Notes under the pieces: generated by a model
The model's input: the letters and a program-made list of their open reading frames with translations, nothing else
Told to the model about the DNA's origin: nothing
Databases searched by the model: none
Assembly (NCBI GenBank): GCA_041674745.1
Contig: JBAYVD010000001.1
Span: 434,001-498,000, forward strand
Length of the DNA: 64,000 nt
Source: UBA2040 sp041674745
Lineage (GTDB): Bacteria > Bacteroidota > Bacteroidia > Flavobacteriales_D > Crocinitomicaceae
Reading direction: 5' to 3'
Translations under genes and position numbers: made by a program
In this document: piece after piece, positions 43,387-50,656 of the stretch
How positions within the stretch are numbered: position 1 is the stretch's first letter
How the letters are laid out: each line of letters starts with the position of its first letter

Positions 43387-44394
43387 ATGACAATCCAAGA
43401 AGATTTAAAAAGTCGTATACTCGTATTAGATGGTGCAATGGGAACCATGATTCAGCGGCACAAACTGGAAGAAGAAGATTTTCGCATCGGTTGGTTTGAA
43501 AATCACGAACAATCTTTAAAAGGGAACAATGATTTGCTTTCTCTAACCCGACCAGATATTATCAAAGGCATTCATCGCGAATATTTAGAGGCGGGAGCCG
43601 ACATCATTGAAACCAATTCTTTTTCAGGAACTTGGATTGCACAAGCCGATTACGGATTGGAAAAATTTGTCTATGAAATCAATTTTCATTCAGCGAAAAT
43701 CGCCAAAGAAGCATGTGAAGAGTACAATGCGCAATTTCCAGCGAGAAAACGATATGTTGCAGGTTCCATCGGGCCCACCAATCGAACGGCTTCCATTTCA
43801 CCAGATGTGAATGATCCAGGTTTTCGCGGAATTACTTTCGACGAATTGGTGAATGCCTACGAAGAACAAACCAAGGCACTATTGGATGGAGGTGCTGATA
43901 TTCTCTTGGTGGAGACAGTTTTTGACACCTTAAATGCAAAAGCCGCACTTTTCGCAATCGACAATATCTTGACGGAAGGAGGTTTGGATACGCCTATAAT
44001 GGTTTCAGGTACGATTACCGACCAAAGTGGACGAACCTTAACCGGTCAAACTACGGAAGCATTTCTCATTTCCATTTCGCACATGCCACTGTTGACCGTT
44101 GGATTAAATTGTGCTTTAGGCGCCGAGATGATGCGTCCTTATTTGCAAGTTTTAAGCGAAAAGACAGCGTTTGGTGTGAGTGCACATCCCAATGCTGGAC
44201 TTCCCAACGAGTTTGGTGAATACGACGAAACACCTGAAATGATGGCCAAACAAATCAAAGAATTTTTGGATGAGGGCTTGATCAATGTAATTGGTGGATG
44301 TTGTGGAACGACTCCAGCACATATCAAGGCCATCGCGGATTTGGCGCATGCCTATGAACCAAGAAAAGTAGGCTTCGACGCAGATTTAAAATAA
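43387..44394 (+). CDS. metH: Methionine synthase, homocysteine-binding half (split MetH)
   Basis: This 335-residue protein equals the N-terminal homocysteine S-methyltransferase domain of cobalamin-dependent methionine synthase. It starts RILVLDGAMGTMIQ and has TRPDIIKGIHREYLEAGADIIETNSFSG. Zinc ligands are in LNCALG (Cys near 239) and GGCCGT (Cys pair near 306). It must work with the downstream gene, which supplies folate, B12 and activation domains. Split metH is known in Bacteroidota. Translation is likely controlled by the SAM riboswitch leader. The ATG sits in a predicted helix. Confidence 0.95.
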   Translation: MTIQEDLKSRILVLDGAMGTMIQRHKLEEEDFRIGWFENHEQSLKGNNDLLSLTRPDIIKGIHREYLEAGADIIETNSFSGTWIAQADYGLEKFVYEINFHSAKIAKEACEEYNAQFPARKRYVAGSIGPTNRTASISPDVNDPGFRGITFDELVNAYEEQTKALLDGGADILLVETVFDTLNAKAALFAIDNILTEGGLDTPIMVSGTITDQSGRTLTGQTTEAFLISISHMPLLTVGLNCALGAEMMRPYLQVLSEKTAFGVSAHPNAGLPNEFGEYDETPEMMAKQIKEFLDEGLINVIGGCCGTTPAHIKAIADLAHAYEPRKVGFDADLK

Positions 44395-44403
44395 GATTGC
44401 GCA

Positions 44404-44518
44404 TTTCTTCCCCTTTTTGGAGGGGGACCAAGAGGGAGGATACGCGATTCTAAAACAAAAAAGATATTTTCAATAACAGACCGTCCTCCCCCTAAATCTC
44501 CTCAAAAGGGGGAAATAA
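44404..44518. repeat. Imperfect inverted-repeat element between the metH halves
   Basis: The left arm (TTCTTCCCCTTTTTGGAGGG and onward to 44440) and the right arm (44483-44518, ending AAAAGGGGGAAATAAA) are inverted copies, with about 42 bases between them. The arms align with few mismatches over about 35 bases. Similar G-run/C-run palindromes are scattered in Bacteroidota intergenic regions. It falls inside what should be one operon, so it may affect mRNA stability, or reflect a small mobile insertion. Confidence 0.7.
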
Positions 44519-44529
44519 AATATACTTAA

Positions 44530-47199
44530 ATGCAAAAAGCAACACTAAAACTCTCCGGTTTAGAACCATTAATCGTAACGCCAGAAAGCAATTTCATCAA
44601 CGTAGGTGAAAGAACGAATGTCACGGGTTCACGCGCTTTTCTTCGGATGATCAAGGAGGAAGATTATGAAGCTGCTTTGGCAGTAGCGCGAGATCAAGTG
44701 GAAGGAGGCGCTCAAATCATTGATATTAACATGGATGAGGGAATGATCGATGGCAAAGAAGCCATGGTGAAATTTCTTAATCTAATAGCAGCTGAACCCG
44801 ACATTGCGCGTGTTCCAATTATGATTGATAGTTCCAAATGGGAAATCATCGAGGCCGGATTGAAATGCGTTCAAGGGAAAGGAGTGGTGAATTCCATTTC
44901 TTTGAAAGAAGGCGAAGAAAACTTCATCAAACAAGCCAAATTGATCCGGAAATACGGAGCTGCAGTAATCGTCATGGCATTTGATGAAAACGGGCAAGCA
45001 GATTCCTATGAAAAAAGAATTCAAATTTGTGAACGCTCGTACCGAATTTTGGTAGATGTCGTAAAATTCAATCCTCACGATATCATTTTTGACCCGAATA
45101 TTTTCCCGGTCGCAACGGGAATGGAGGAGCACAACAACAATGCTTTGGACTTTTTTCGCGCAACGAAATGGATTCGCCAAAATTTACTTGGCGCACATGT
45201 GAGTGGAGGAGTTTCCAATGTTTCATTTTCTTTTCGAGGAAATGATAAAGTACGAGAAGCCATGCACGCCTCCTTTTTGTATCATGCCATCCAACATGGA
45301 ATGGACATGGGAATCGTCAACCCAACGATGTTGGAAGTATACGATGATGTGGACAAAACGCTGATGGAATACATTGAAGACGTGATTTTGAATCGTCGTG
45401 AAGATGCAACAGAACGATTGCTGGAATACGCTGAAACCGTAAAAGGAGATGGTAAAAAACGTGAAGTCGATTTATCTTGGCGTGAGACGGATGTGAACAG
45501 TCGTTTGACGCATGCTTTGGTGAAGGGAATCGTAGATTTCATTGATGAAGATGTGGAAGAGTGTCGCCATCAATTTGTGCGACCAATCGAAGTCATCGAA
45601 GGACCGTTAATGGCTGGAATGAACGTGGTGGGGGATTTGTTCGGTAGCGGAAAAATGTTCCTTCCACAAGTCGTGAAATCGGCTCGTGTGATGAAAAAAG
45701 CGGTCGCTTATTTGTTGCCATTTATCGAAGCAGAGAAAGACGGAAAACGCGAATTTTCGGGCAAAGTCTTGATGGCAACCGTGAAAGGGGATGTGCACGA
45801 TATCGGTAAAAACATCGTTGGAGTTGTGCTTTCATGCAACAATTACGAAGTCATCGATATGGGCGTGATGGTGCCAGCAGAAAAAATCATTCAAAAAGCG
45901 ATCGAAGAAAACGTAGATGTAATCGGATTGAGTGGTTTGATTACGCCTTCTTTGGATGAAATGGTGCACATGGCGAAAGAAATGGAACGGGCGAATTTGA
46001 GCATTCCTCTTTTGATTGGTGGAGCGACGACTTCAAAAGTACACACCGCCGTGAAGATAGACCGGAATTATACATTGGGACAAACTGTACATGTTTTGGA
46101 CGCATCTCGCTCCGTGACGGTAGTTGAAAGTTTGTTGACGCATAAAAAGGAGGAATTTGTTTCCAATTTGAAAGAAGAATACGTTCGCGTCCGGGAGCAT
46201 CATGAAAAACACCGCGGCGCGAAGCAACTATTGACTTTAGAAGAAGCCAGAAACAATGCTTTAAAAATTGAATTCAAACCAGAAGATTTATCGGTTCCGA
46301 AACAAATCGGCACGCAGACATTCGTCGACTATGACTTATCAGAATTGCGGAAGTATATCGACTGGACACCGTTTTTTCAAACCTGGGAATTGCATGGAAA
46401 GTACCCGAATATTTTAACAGATGAGGTAGTTGGAGAAGAAGCAACCAAGCTTTTCAAAGATGCGAATACGATGTTGGACCAAATTATTACCGAAAAATGG
46501 TTGGAAGCCAAAGCCGTAATCGGTTTATTTCCTGCCAATGCTGTTGGTGATGATATTGAGATTTATACGAATGAATCAAGAACAGAAATACTCCACACAC
46601 AGCGTAGTTTGCGTCAGCAAGGCAAGAAAACCGCAGGTGCTCCCAATGCCGCATTGGCTGATTTTATCGCGCCAAAATCAAGCGGATTGAAAGATTACAT
46701 TGGCGGATTTGTGGTGACAACTGGTTTGGGAATAGATGCGCATGTTGCGAAATTCGAAGCCGATCATGACGATTACAATTCCATTCTCTTAAAAGCCTTG
46801 GCGGATCGTTTAGCAGAAGCTTTTGCCGAGCGCCTGCACGAGCGAGTTCGCAAAGAATTTTGGTGTTACGATGAAAAGGAAGGCCTGAGCAACGAAGAAT
46901 TGATCAAGGAAAAATACCGTGGAATTCGACCGGCACCCGGTTATCCAGCTTGTCCTGATCACACTGAAAAAATCGATTTGTTCCGAATTTTGGATGCCAC
47001 CAACCAAACGGGTGTTGAATTAACTTCAAGTTTGGCGATGTTTCCAACGGCTTCTGTTTCAGGTTGGTATTTTGCCCATCCACAAGCAAAGTATTTTGGA
47101 TTGGGGAAAATCAATTTAGATCAAGTGCATGATTTGGCAGATCGAAAAGGGGTGGCGAGAGAGGAAATGGAAAGATGGTTGGGGAGTGTTTTGGTTTAA
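44530..47199 (+). CDS. metH: Methionine synthase, folate/B12/activation half (split MetH)
   Basis: 889 residues carrying the rest of MetH. The pterin-binding domain (about 15-290) has FINVGERTNVTGSRAF, and IIDINMDEGMID. The cap and cobalamin domains follow, with the B12-ligand motif DVHDIGKNIVGVVL (His about 424) and LIGGATTSKVHTAVKI. The C-terminal SAM-binding activation domain (about 580-889) has RPAPGYPACPDHTEK. It works with the homocysteine-binding gene 135 bases upstream. metF, which often follows, is not here. Confidence 0.96.
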   Translation: MQKATLKLSGLEPLIVTPESNFINVGERTNVTGSRAFLRMIKEEDYEAALAVARDQVEGGAQIIDINMDEGMIDGKEAMVKFLNLIAAEPDIARVPIMIDSSKWEIIEAGLKCVQGKGVVNSISLKEGEENFIKQAKLIRKYGAAVIVMAFDENGQADSYEKRIQICERSYRILVDVVKFNPHDIIFDPNIFPVATGMEEHNNNALDFFRATKWIRQNLLGAHVSGGVSNVSFSFRGNDKVREAMHASFLYHAIQHGMDMGIVNPTMLEVYDDVDKTLMEYIEDVILNRREDATERLLEYAETVKGDGKKREVDLSWRETDVNSRLTHALVKGIVDFIDEDVEECRHQFVRPIEVIEGPLMAGMNVVGDLFGSGKMFLPQVVKSARVMKKAVAYLLPFIEAEKDGKREFSGKVLMATVKGDVHDIGKNIVGVVLSCNNYEVIDMGVMVPAEKIIQKAIEENVDVIGLSGLITPSLDEMVHMAKEMERANLSIPLLIGGATTSKVHTAVKIDRNYTLGQTVHVLDASRSVTVVESLLTHKKEEFVSNLKEEYVRVREHHEKHRGAKQLLTLEEARNNALKIEFKPEDLSVPKQIGTQTFVDYDLSELRKYIDWTPFFQTWELHGKYPNILTDEVVGEEATKLFKDANTMLDQIITEKWLEAKAVIGLFPANAVGDDIEIYTNESRTEILHTQRSLRQQGKKTAGAPNAALADFIAPKSSGLKDYIGGFVVTTGLGIDAHVAKFEADHDDYNSILLKALADRLAEAFAERLHERVRKEFWCYDEKEGLSNEELIKEKYRGIRPAPGYPACPDHTEKIDLFRILDATNQTGVELTSSLAMFPTASVSGWYFAHPQAKYFGLGKINLDQVHDLADRKGVAREEMERWLGSVLV

Positions 47200-47230
47200 C
47201 CACAAAACTTAACTAAAAACAAGGTTAGAC

Positions 47231-47270
47231 TTCACGGAGTTTCACAAAGGATTCACGGAGTTTCACGAAG
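47231..47270 (+). repeat. Tandem repeat upstream of the GxxExxY pseudogene
   Basis: TTCACGGAGTTTCACAAAG (47231-47249) is repeated as TTCACGGAGTTTCACGAAG (47252-47270), period 21. Such TTCACxGAG/TTTCAC stretches commonly flank GxxExxY genes. Confidence 0.75.
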
Positions 47271-47340
47271 ATTTTTTTCAGACACAAGATTCATAGGTTT
47301 CCTTTTTTTTGTATCTTAGATAGGAACCTACTTATTTAGG

Positions 47341-47721
47341 ATGGATGAAAATGAAATTTCGAGTATAATTATTGGATACGCAATTGAAGTGCACAGAGCT
47401 TTGGGGTCGGGTTTATTGGAAAATGTTTATTAGGAATGTTTATTCTATAAGCTTAAAAAAGAAGGTTTTATGGTGGAAAAAGAAGAACCAATGCCCGTCA
47501 TTTTTGAGGAAGTAGTACTAGACATAGGTTATAGAATGGATTTACTTGTTGCTGGAAAGGTTGTGGTAGAATTGAAAAGTGCCGAGAAATTCAAAGAAGT
47601 ACATTTAGCTAAAACATTAACTTATTTGAAATCAGGTAATTATAAACTTGGTTTGTTAATCAATTTCAACGTTCCGCTGCTAAAAAATGGAATAAAAAGG
47701 GTCATTAATGGTGATTTGTAA
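47341..47721 (+). pseudogene. GxxExxY protein gene, broken by one amber codon
   Basis: The frame reads MDENEISSIIIGYAIEVH, then GSGLLENVY, then TAG (47431-47433), then ECLFYKLKKEGF and continues to VPLLKNGIKRVINGDL and a normal stop. This is the PD-(D/E)XK-like GxxExxY family at its normal length of about 126 codons; the name motif GLLENVY lies directly before the TAG, where relatives have Glu. There is no frameshift. A single base change (GAG to TAG) explains it, so the gene is probably recently dead. A shorter product could start at 47470, but would lack the name motif. Surrounded by its typical repeats. Confidence 0.88.
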
Positions 47722-47742
47722 TTTTTTTATCCTAAACACCTC

Positions 47743-47842
47743 TTCCTCTGTGAAACCTTTGCGTAGCTCTGTGTTAAAATCCCTATGAATGTTCATTTTT
47801 CTTTGCGTCCTCCGTGCCTTCTTTGCGCTCTTTGTGGTTAAA
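47743..47842 (+). repeat. GxxExxY-associated intergenic repeats, downstream side
   Basis: Phrases CCTCTGTGAAACCTTTGCG (47743-47761), then CTTTGCGTCCTCCGTGCCTT (47800-47819) and CTTTGCGCTCTTTGTGGTT (47821-47839) are the C/T-rich counterpart of the A/G-rich stretch upstream. Similar text recurs beside GxxExxY genes in many genomes. Confidence 0.65.
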
Positions 47843-47859
47843 CAATGTATCTTTACCCC

Positions 47860-49080
47860 GTGAATAATTCCTTAAATAAAATAGCCATTATTGGTGGCGG
47901 CGCAGCGGGTTTCTTTGCGGCATTGTCTGTGAAGCAGCATCATCCAGAGGCAGCTGTAACGATCTTCGAAAAATCGCAAAAAGTCCTTGCCAAAGTCAAA
48001 GTTTCAGGCGGCGGAAGATGCAACGTAACCAATGGCTGCTCTGATATCGATGAATTAATCAAAGCGTATCCGCGCGGTGGGAAAAAGTTGAAATGGGCCT
48101 TCAAGGAATTCAATACCACAGACACCGTGAAATGGTTTGAGGACAGAAATGTACCTTTGACTTTGCAAGATGATGGCTGTTATTTTCCCGTTTCTCAAAA
48201 TTCACAAAGCATCATTGATTGTTTGATGAATGAATGTCGGCGAAATAAAATCGTTATTCAAACAGGAAAAGGAGTAGAAGCAGTCGTTCCAAAAGAGAAG
48301 GGCATCGAATTACAATTCAAGGATGAAGCGATTCATTTCGACAAAGTAATCATCGCCACAGGCGGTTCTCCAAAAACCAGTGGATTGGATTGGCTGAAAG
48401 ATTTAGGTCACACGATTGAGGAATGTGTACCATCCTTATTCACCTTCAACATGCCAAATGAAAAGGTAAAGGAACTGATGGGAATTGTGAAAGAAGAAGT
48501 CATCACCACCATTCAAGGCACCAAATTGAAAGGCGATGGCCCTTTATTGATTACGCATTGGGGAATGAGCGGTCCTGCTATTTTGAAACTTTCTTCTCTG
48601 GGTGCACGCGTGTTGGGCGAACGAGGGTACGATTTCAACTTATTAGTCAACTGGACCAATGAAGCGAAAGTGGATAAAGTCATGGCTGAAATTGAAAGCA
48701 TCGTTCAAGCTCACCCGAATAAGTTGTTGCCAAATTTCAAACCCTACGGAATCAAGGAACGCTTGTGGTTGCATCTTTTGGAAAGAGCCGGACAAGCACC
48801 AACCAAACGCTGGGAGGAATTGGGTAAAAAAGGGTTCAATAAATTGATTGAAGTGTTGACCAACGATACGTATGAAGTAAAAGGTAAAACAACGTTCAAA
48901 GAAGAATTTGTGACCTGTGGAGGTGTCAGTTTGGAAGACATAAACTTGAGCTCGATGGAAAGTAGAGTTGTGAAAAACTTATATTTTGCTGGAGAAGTAA
49001 TGGATATTGATGCAATTACGGGTGGTTACAATTTTCAAGCGGCTTGGACCACAGGATTTATCGCTGGCCAGTTGAAATAA
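47860..49080 (+). CDS. BaiN/YhiN (HI0933-like) family FAD-dependent oxidoreductase
   Basis: A flavoprotein of about 406 residues. The N-terminus KIAIIGGGAAGFFAAL binds FAD, and KVSGGGRCNVTNG (about 49-61), GDGPLLITHWGMSGPAIL and CGGVSLEDINLSSMESR with GGYNFQAAWTTGFIAG near the end are family signatures. The physiological reaction is not established for most members. The frame starts with ATG at 47845, but there the sequence right after is TATCTTTA, a -7 look-alike, and GTG at 47860 (MNNSLNKIAII) fits the spacing seen at other genes; I prefer GTG. Either start is possible. Confidence 0.85.
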   Translation: MNNSLNKIAIIGGGAAGFFAALSVKQHHPEAAVTIFEKSQKVLAKVKVSGGGRCNVTNGCSDIDELIKAYPRGGKKLKWAFKEFNTTDTVKWFEDRNVPLTLQDDGCYFPVSQNSQSIIDCLMNECRRNKIVIQTGKGVEAVVPKEKGIELQFKDEAIHFDKVIIATGGSPKTSGLDWLKDLGHTIEECVPSLFTFNMPNEKVKELMGIVKEEVITTIQGTKLKGDGPLLITHWGMSGPAILKLSSLGARVLGERGYDFNLLVNWTNEAKVDKVMAEIESIVQAHPNKLLPNFKPYGIKERLWLHLLERAGQAPTKRWEELGKKGFNKLIEVLTNDTYEVKGKTTFKEEFVTCGGVSLEDINLSSMESRVVKNLYFAGEVMDIDAITGGYNFQAAWTTGFIAGQLK

Positions 49081-49086
49081 TTTAAG

Positions 49087-49320
49087 AAAGTTACAAGTTA
49101 CAAGTTCTTTGCTGCGCAAATTCGGAGTTGCAAGTTCTGGGCGCTTATTGTTGTGTTGAAAATTCAATGTAAAGTTGCAAGTTCCAAGTTCTTTGCTGCG
49201 CAAATTCGGTGTTGCAAGTTCTTGGCGCTTATTGTTGTGTTGAAATTTCAATGAAAGTTACAAGTTACAAGTTCTTTGCTTCGCAAATTCAGAGTTGCAA
49301 GTTCTGATCGGTTAGTTGAG
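49087..49320 (+). repeat. 84-base tandem repeat, nearly three copies
   Basis: Copies begin at 49087, 49171 and 49254 with AAAGTTACAAGTTACAAG or a close variant, then TTCTTTGCTGCGCAAATTC, AGTTGCAAGTTCT and CGCTTATTGTTGTGTTG. The third copy breaks off after about 60 bases. Inside each unit AAGTTnC recurs. The minus-strand open frame over it only reflects the repeats. Confidence 0.9.
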
Positions 49321-49384
49321 TTATTTCATTTTTCTGCATGCTAACTAAGTCGAAAACGCAATTTTACGTTAGCCATAACTACCC

Positions 49385-49422
49385 AAAACTTGTAACTAGC
49401 AACTTGAAACTCGAAACTTTCC
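49385..49422 (+). repeat. Inverted counterpart of the AAGTTnC repeats
   Basis: AAACTTGTAACTAGCAACTT followed by GAAACTCGAAACTTTCC is, on the other strand, an AGTTnCAAGTT array like the tandem repeat upstream. The two could pair in RNA. Confidence 0.7.
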
Positions 49423-49441
49423 AACTAGTATCTTTTTAAAC

Positions 49442-49449
49442 TAACTTTG
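49442..49449 (+). promoter_or_regulatory. -7 element TAACTTTG of the VF530 gene
   Basis: Matches TAnnTTTG and ends 4 bases before the ATG. Confidence 0.55.
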
Positions 49450-49453
49450 TCAA

Positions 49454-49687
49454 ATGGAAGAGCAACCCAACAATCCTTTACACGGCATCAAACTAGCCGA
49501 TATTCTGACGTATCTCGTTGAAAAATATGGATGGGTTGAATTGGGTGAGCAAATAAAAATCAACTGTTTCGTAAGCAATCCAACCATGAATTCCAGTCTT
49601 AAATTTCTGCGTAGAACGCCTTGGGCTCGCAACAAAGTGGAAAGTTTTTATTTGTATTCCAAGCGGCAGGATAAAAAGCAGCAATAG
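49454..49687 (+). CDS. VF530 family (DUF2132) DNA-binding-like protein
   Basis: A 77-residue protein of the VF530/DUF2132 family: NPLHGIKLADILTYLVEKYGW, LGEQIKINCFVSNPTMNSSLKFLRRTPWARNKVE (about 28-62). The family is small, all helical and of unclear role, reported to look like DNA-binding folds. It stands alone with a near-leaderless promoter and a terminator shared with tRNA-Phe. Confidence 0.9.
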   Translation: MEEQPNNPLHGIKLADILTYLVEKYGWVELGEQIKINCFVSNPTMNSSLKFLRRTPWARNKVESFYLYSKRQDKKQQ

Positions 49688-49722
49688 TAGATCTGAATCA
49701 AAACGAATTTTATTCTAAAAAA

Positions 49723-49756
49723 AAACCCTTAAAAGCATCGCTTTTGAGGGTTTTTT
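49723..49756. terminator. Bidirectional terminator between the VF530 gene and tRNA-Phe
   Basis: AAACCCTTAAAAGC (49723-49736) pairs with GCTTTTGAGGGTTT (49740-49753, one G-U pair) around a 3-base loop. It has A's on the left (T's for the minus strand) and T's on the right, so it serves both convergent units. Confidence 0.88.
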
Positions 49757-49757
49757 G

Positions 49758-49830
49758 TGGTGATGGACGGAATCGAACCGCCGACACAAGGATTTTCAGT
49801 CCTTTGCTCTACCGACTGAGCTACATCACC
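49758..49830 (-). tRNA. tRNA-Phe (GAA anticodon)
   Basis: On the minus strand GGTGATGTAGCTCAGTCGG begins a normal cloverleaf. The D-arm is GCTC/GAGC, the anticodon loop is CTGAAAA with anticodon GAA, the T-arm is GGCGGTTCGATTCCGTC, and the acceptor closes as GGTGATG/CATCACC with discriminator A. CCA is not encoded. Its own -7 element lies just upstream. Confidence 0.96.
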
Positions 49831-49848
49831 GACCTAAATTTGTGAGGG

Positions 49849-49856
49849 CAAAAGTA
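49849..49856 (-). promoter_or_regulatory. -7 element TACTTTTG of tRNA-Phe
   Basis: On the minus strand, 18 bases before the first tRNA base; matches TAnnTTTG. Confidence 0.6.
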
Positions 49857-49909
49857 AGAACTTAATTTAAACTTCAAACTAAAAAACGTTTTTTTTTGTT
49901 TTCCTAGCG

Positions 49910-49917
49910 TATCTTTG
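49910..49917 (+). promoter_or_regulatory. -7 element TATCTTTG of the coaX operon
   Basis: Exact TAnnTTTG match that ends 4 bases before the coaX ATG. Confidence 0.6.
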
Positions 49918-49921
49918 TGCT

Positions 49922-50656
49922 ATGTTGAGCAAAAAAGCAGACGTAATTGTGGTGGATGCCGGGAATACTAGAATCAAAGTAGCTGCCTTTCTTGACGACC
50001 AAATTATTCGACTCGATTATTTTCAAGTCAATCAAAATCAAGCGTTTTATCAATTTTTGGCCCTGTTTGAGGATGCGCCAATATTTGTTTCCTCTGTGCT
50101 TTCCGATGATGATTTGAATCATTTTTTGGGGAATGAAAAAAAATACCTTTTGTTTTCAAGAAATTTGAATTTACCCATAAAAATCGCCTACGATTCGCCT
50201 CAAACGCTCGGTTTGGATCGTTTGGCGAATGCTGCCGCTATTCAAATTTTGCAGCCGGAAGGAAATAAAGTGGCGATTGATCTAGGGACTTGTATCAAAT
50301 TTGACTTCGTGAATGAAAATGGTGCATACCTTGGCGGATCAATTTCACCTGGTTTGACCATGCGGTATGAAGCATTGAATCACTTCACCGGGAAATTGCC
50401 TTTGCTTCACGCGCATCAACCAGATACTATTATTGGTACTAATACACACGATTCAATTCATTCCGGCGTTATGTTGGGGATGAAGGGAGAGATAAGCCAA
50501 TTCATGGAACGCTATTCGCAAGATTATCAAGGCTTAACGTTTTTTGTGACAGGTGGAGATATGAAATACTTTGAATTCCCTTCGAAAAATAACATCTTTG
50601 CACACGAAAATCTAACCCTCTTTGGGTTGAATTACATATACAAACGGAATGGGTAA
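49922..50656 (+). CDS. coaX: Type III pantothenate kinase
   Basis: CoaX phosphorylates pantothenate in the first step of coenzyme A synthesis. The 244 residues have the actin/hexokinase-type fold: VVDAGNTRIKVAAF (phosphate 1), GLDRLANAAAI, AIDLGTCIKFDFVN (phosphate 2 region), GGSISPGLTMRYEAL and a C-terminal FVTGGDMKYF. It is the first gene of an operon and overlaps the next gene by 8 bases. Confidence 0.93.
   Translation: MLSKKADVIVVDAGNTRIKVAAFLDDQIIRLDYFQVNQNQAFYQFLALFEDAPIFVSSVLSDDDLNHFLGNEKKYLLFSRNLNLPIKIAYDSPQTLGLDRLANAAAIQILQPEGNKVAIDLGTCIKFDFVNENGAYLGGSISPGLTMRYEALNHFTGKLPLLHAHQPDTIIGTNTHDSIHSGVMLGMKGEISQFMERYSQDYQGLTFFVTGGDMKYFEFPSKNNIFAHENLTLFGLNYIYKRNG

Larger units (their letters stand above)
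49081..49453 (+). other. Repeat-filled intergenic region
   Basis: 373 bases with no credible gene. About 235 bases are an imperfect tandem repeat (49087-49320). A short inverted counterpart is at 49385-49422. The promoter of the next gene follows at 49442. Confidence 0.8.

Noticed and set aside
47431..47433. TAG as recoded amino acid (pyrrolysine or readthrough)
   Set aside because: No sign of such machinery is known to me in this phylum, and relatives have an ordinary Glu here; a nonsense mutation is simpler.
48979..49251. Minus-strand frame encoding a repeated 28-residue peptide
   Set aside because: The peptide repeat only mirrors the 84-base DNA repeat (28 codons) and the 3' end of the flavoprotein gene.
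49087..49320. Possible CRISPR array
   Set aside because: Units are adjacent whole copies with no unique spacers of regular length, and no cas genes are near.
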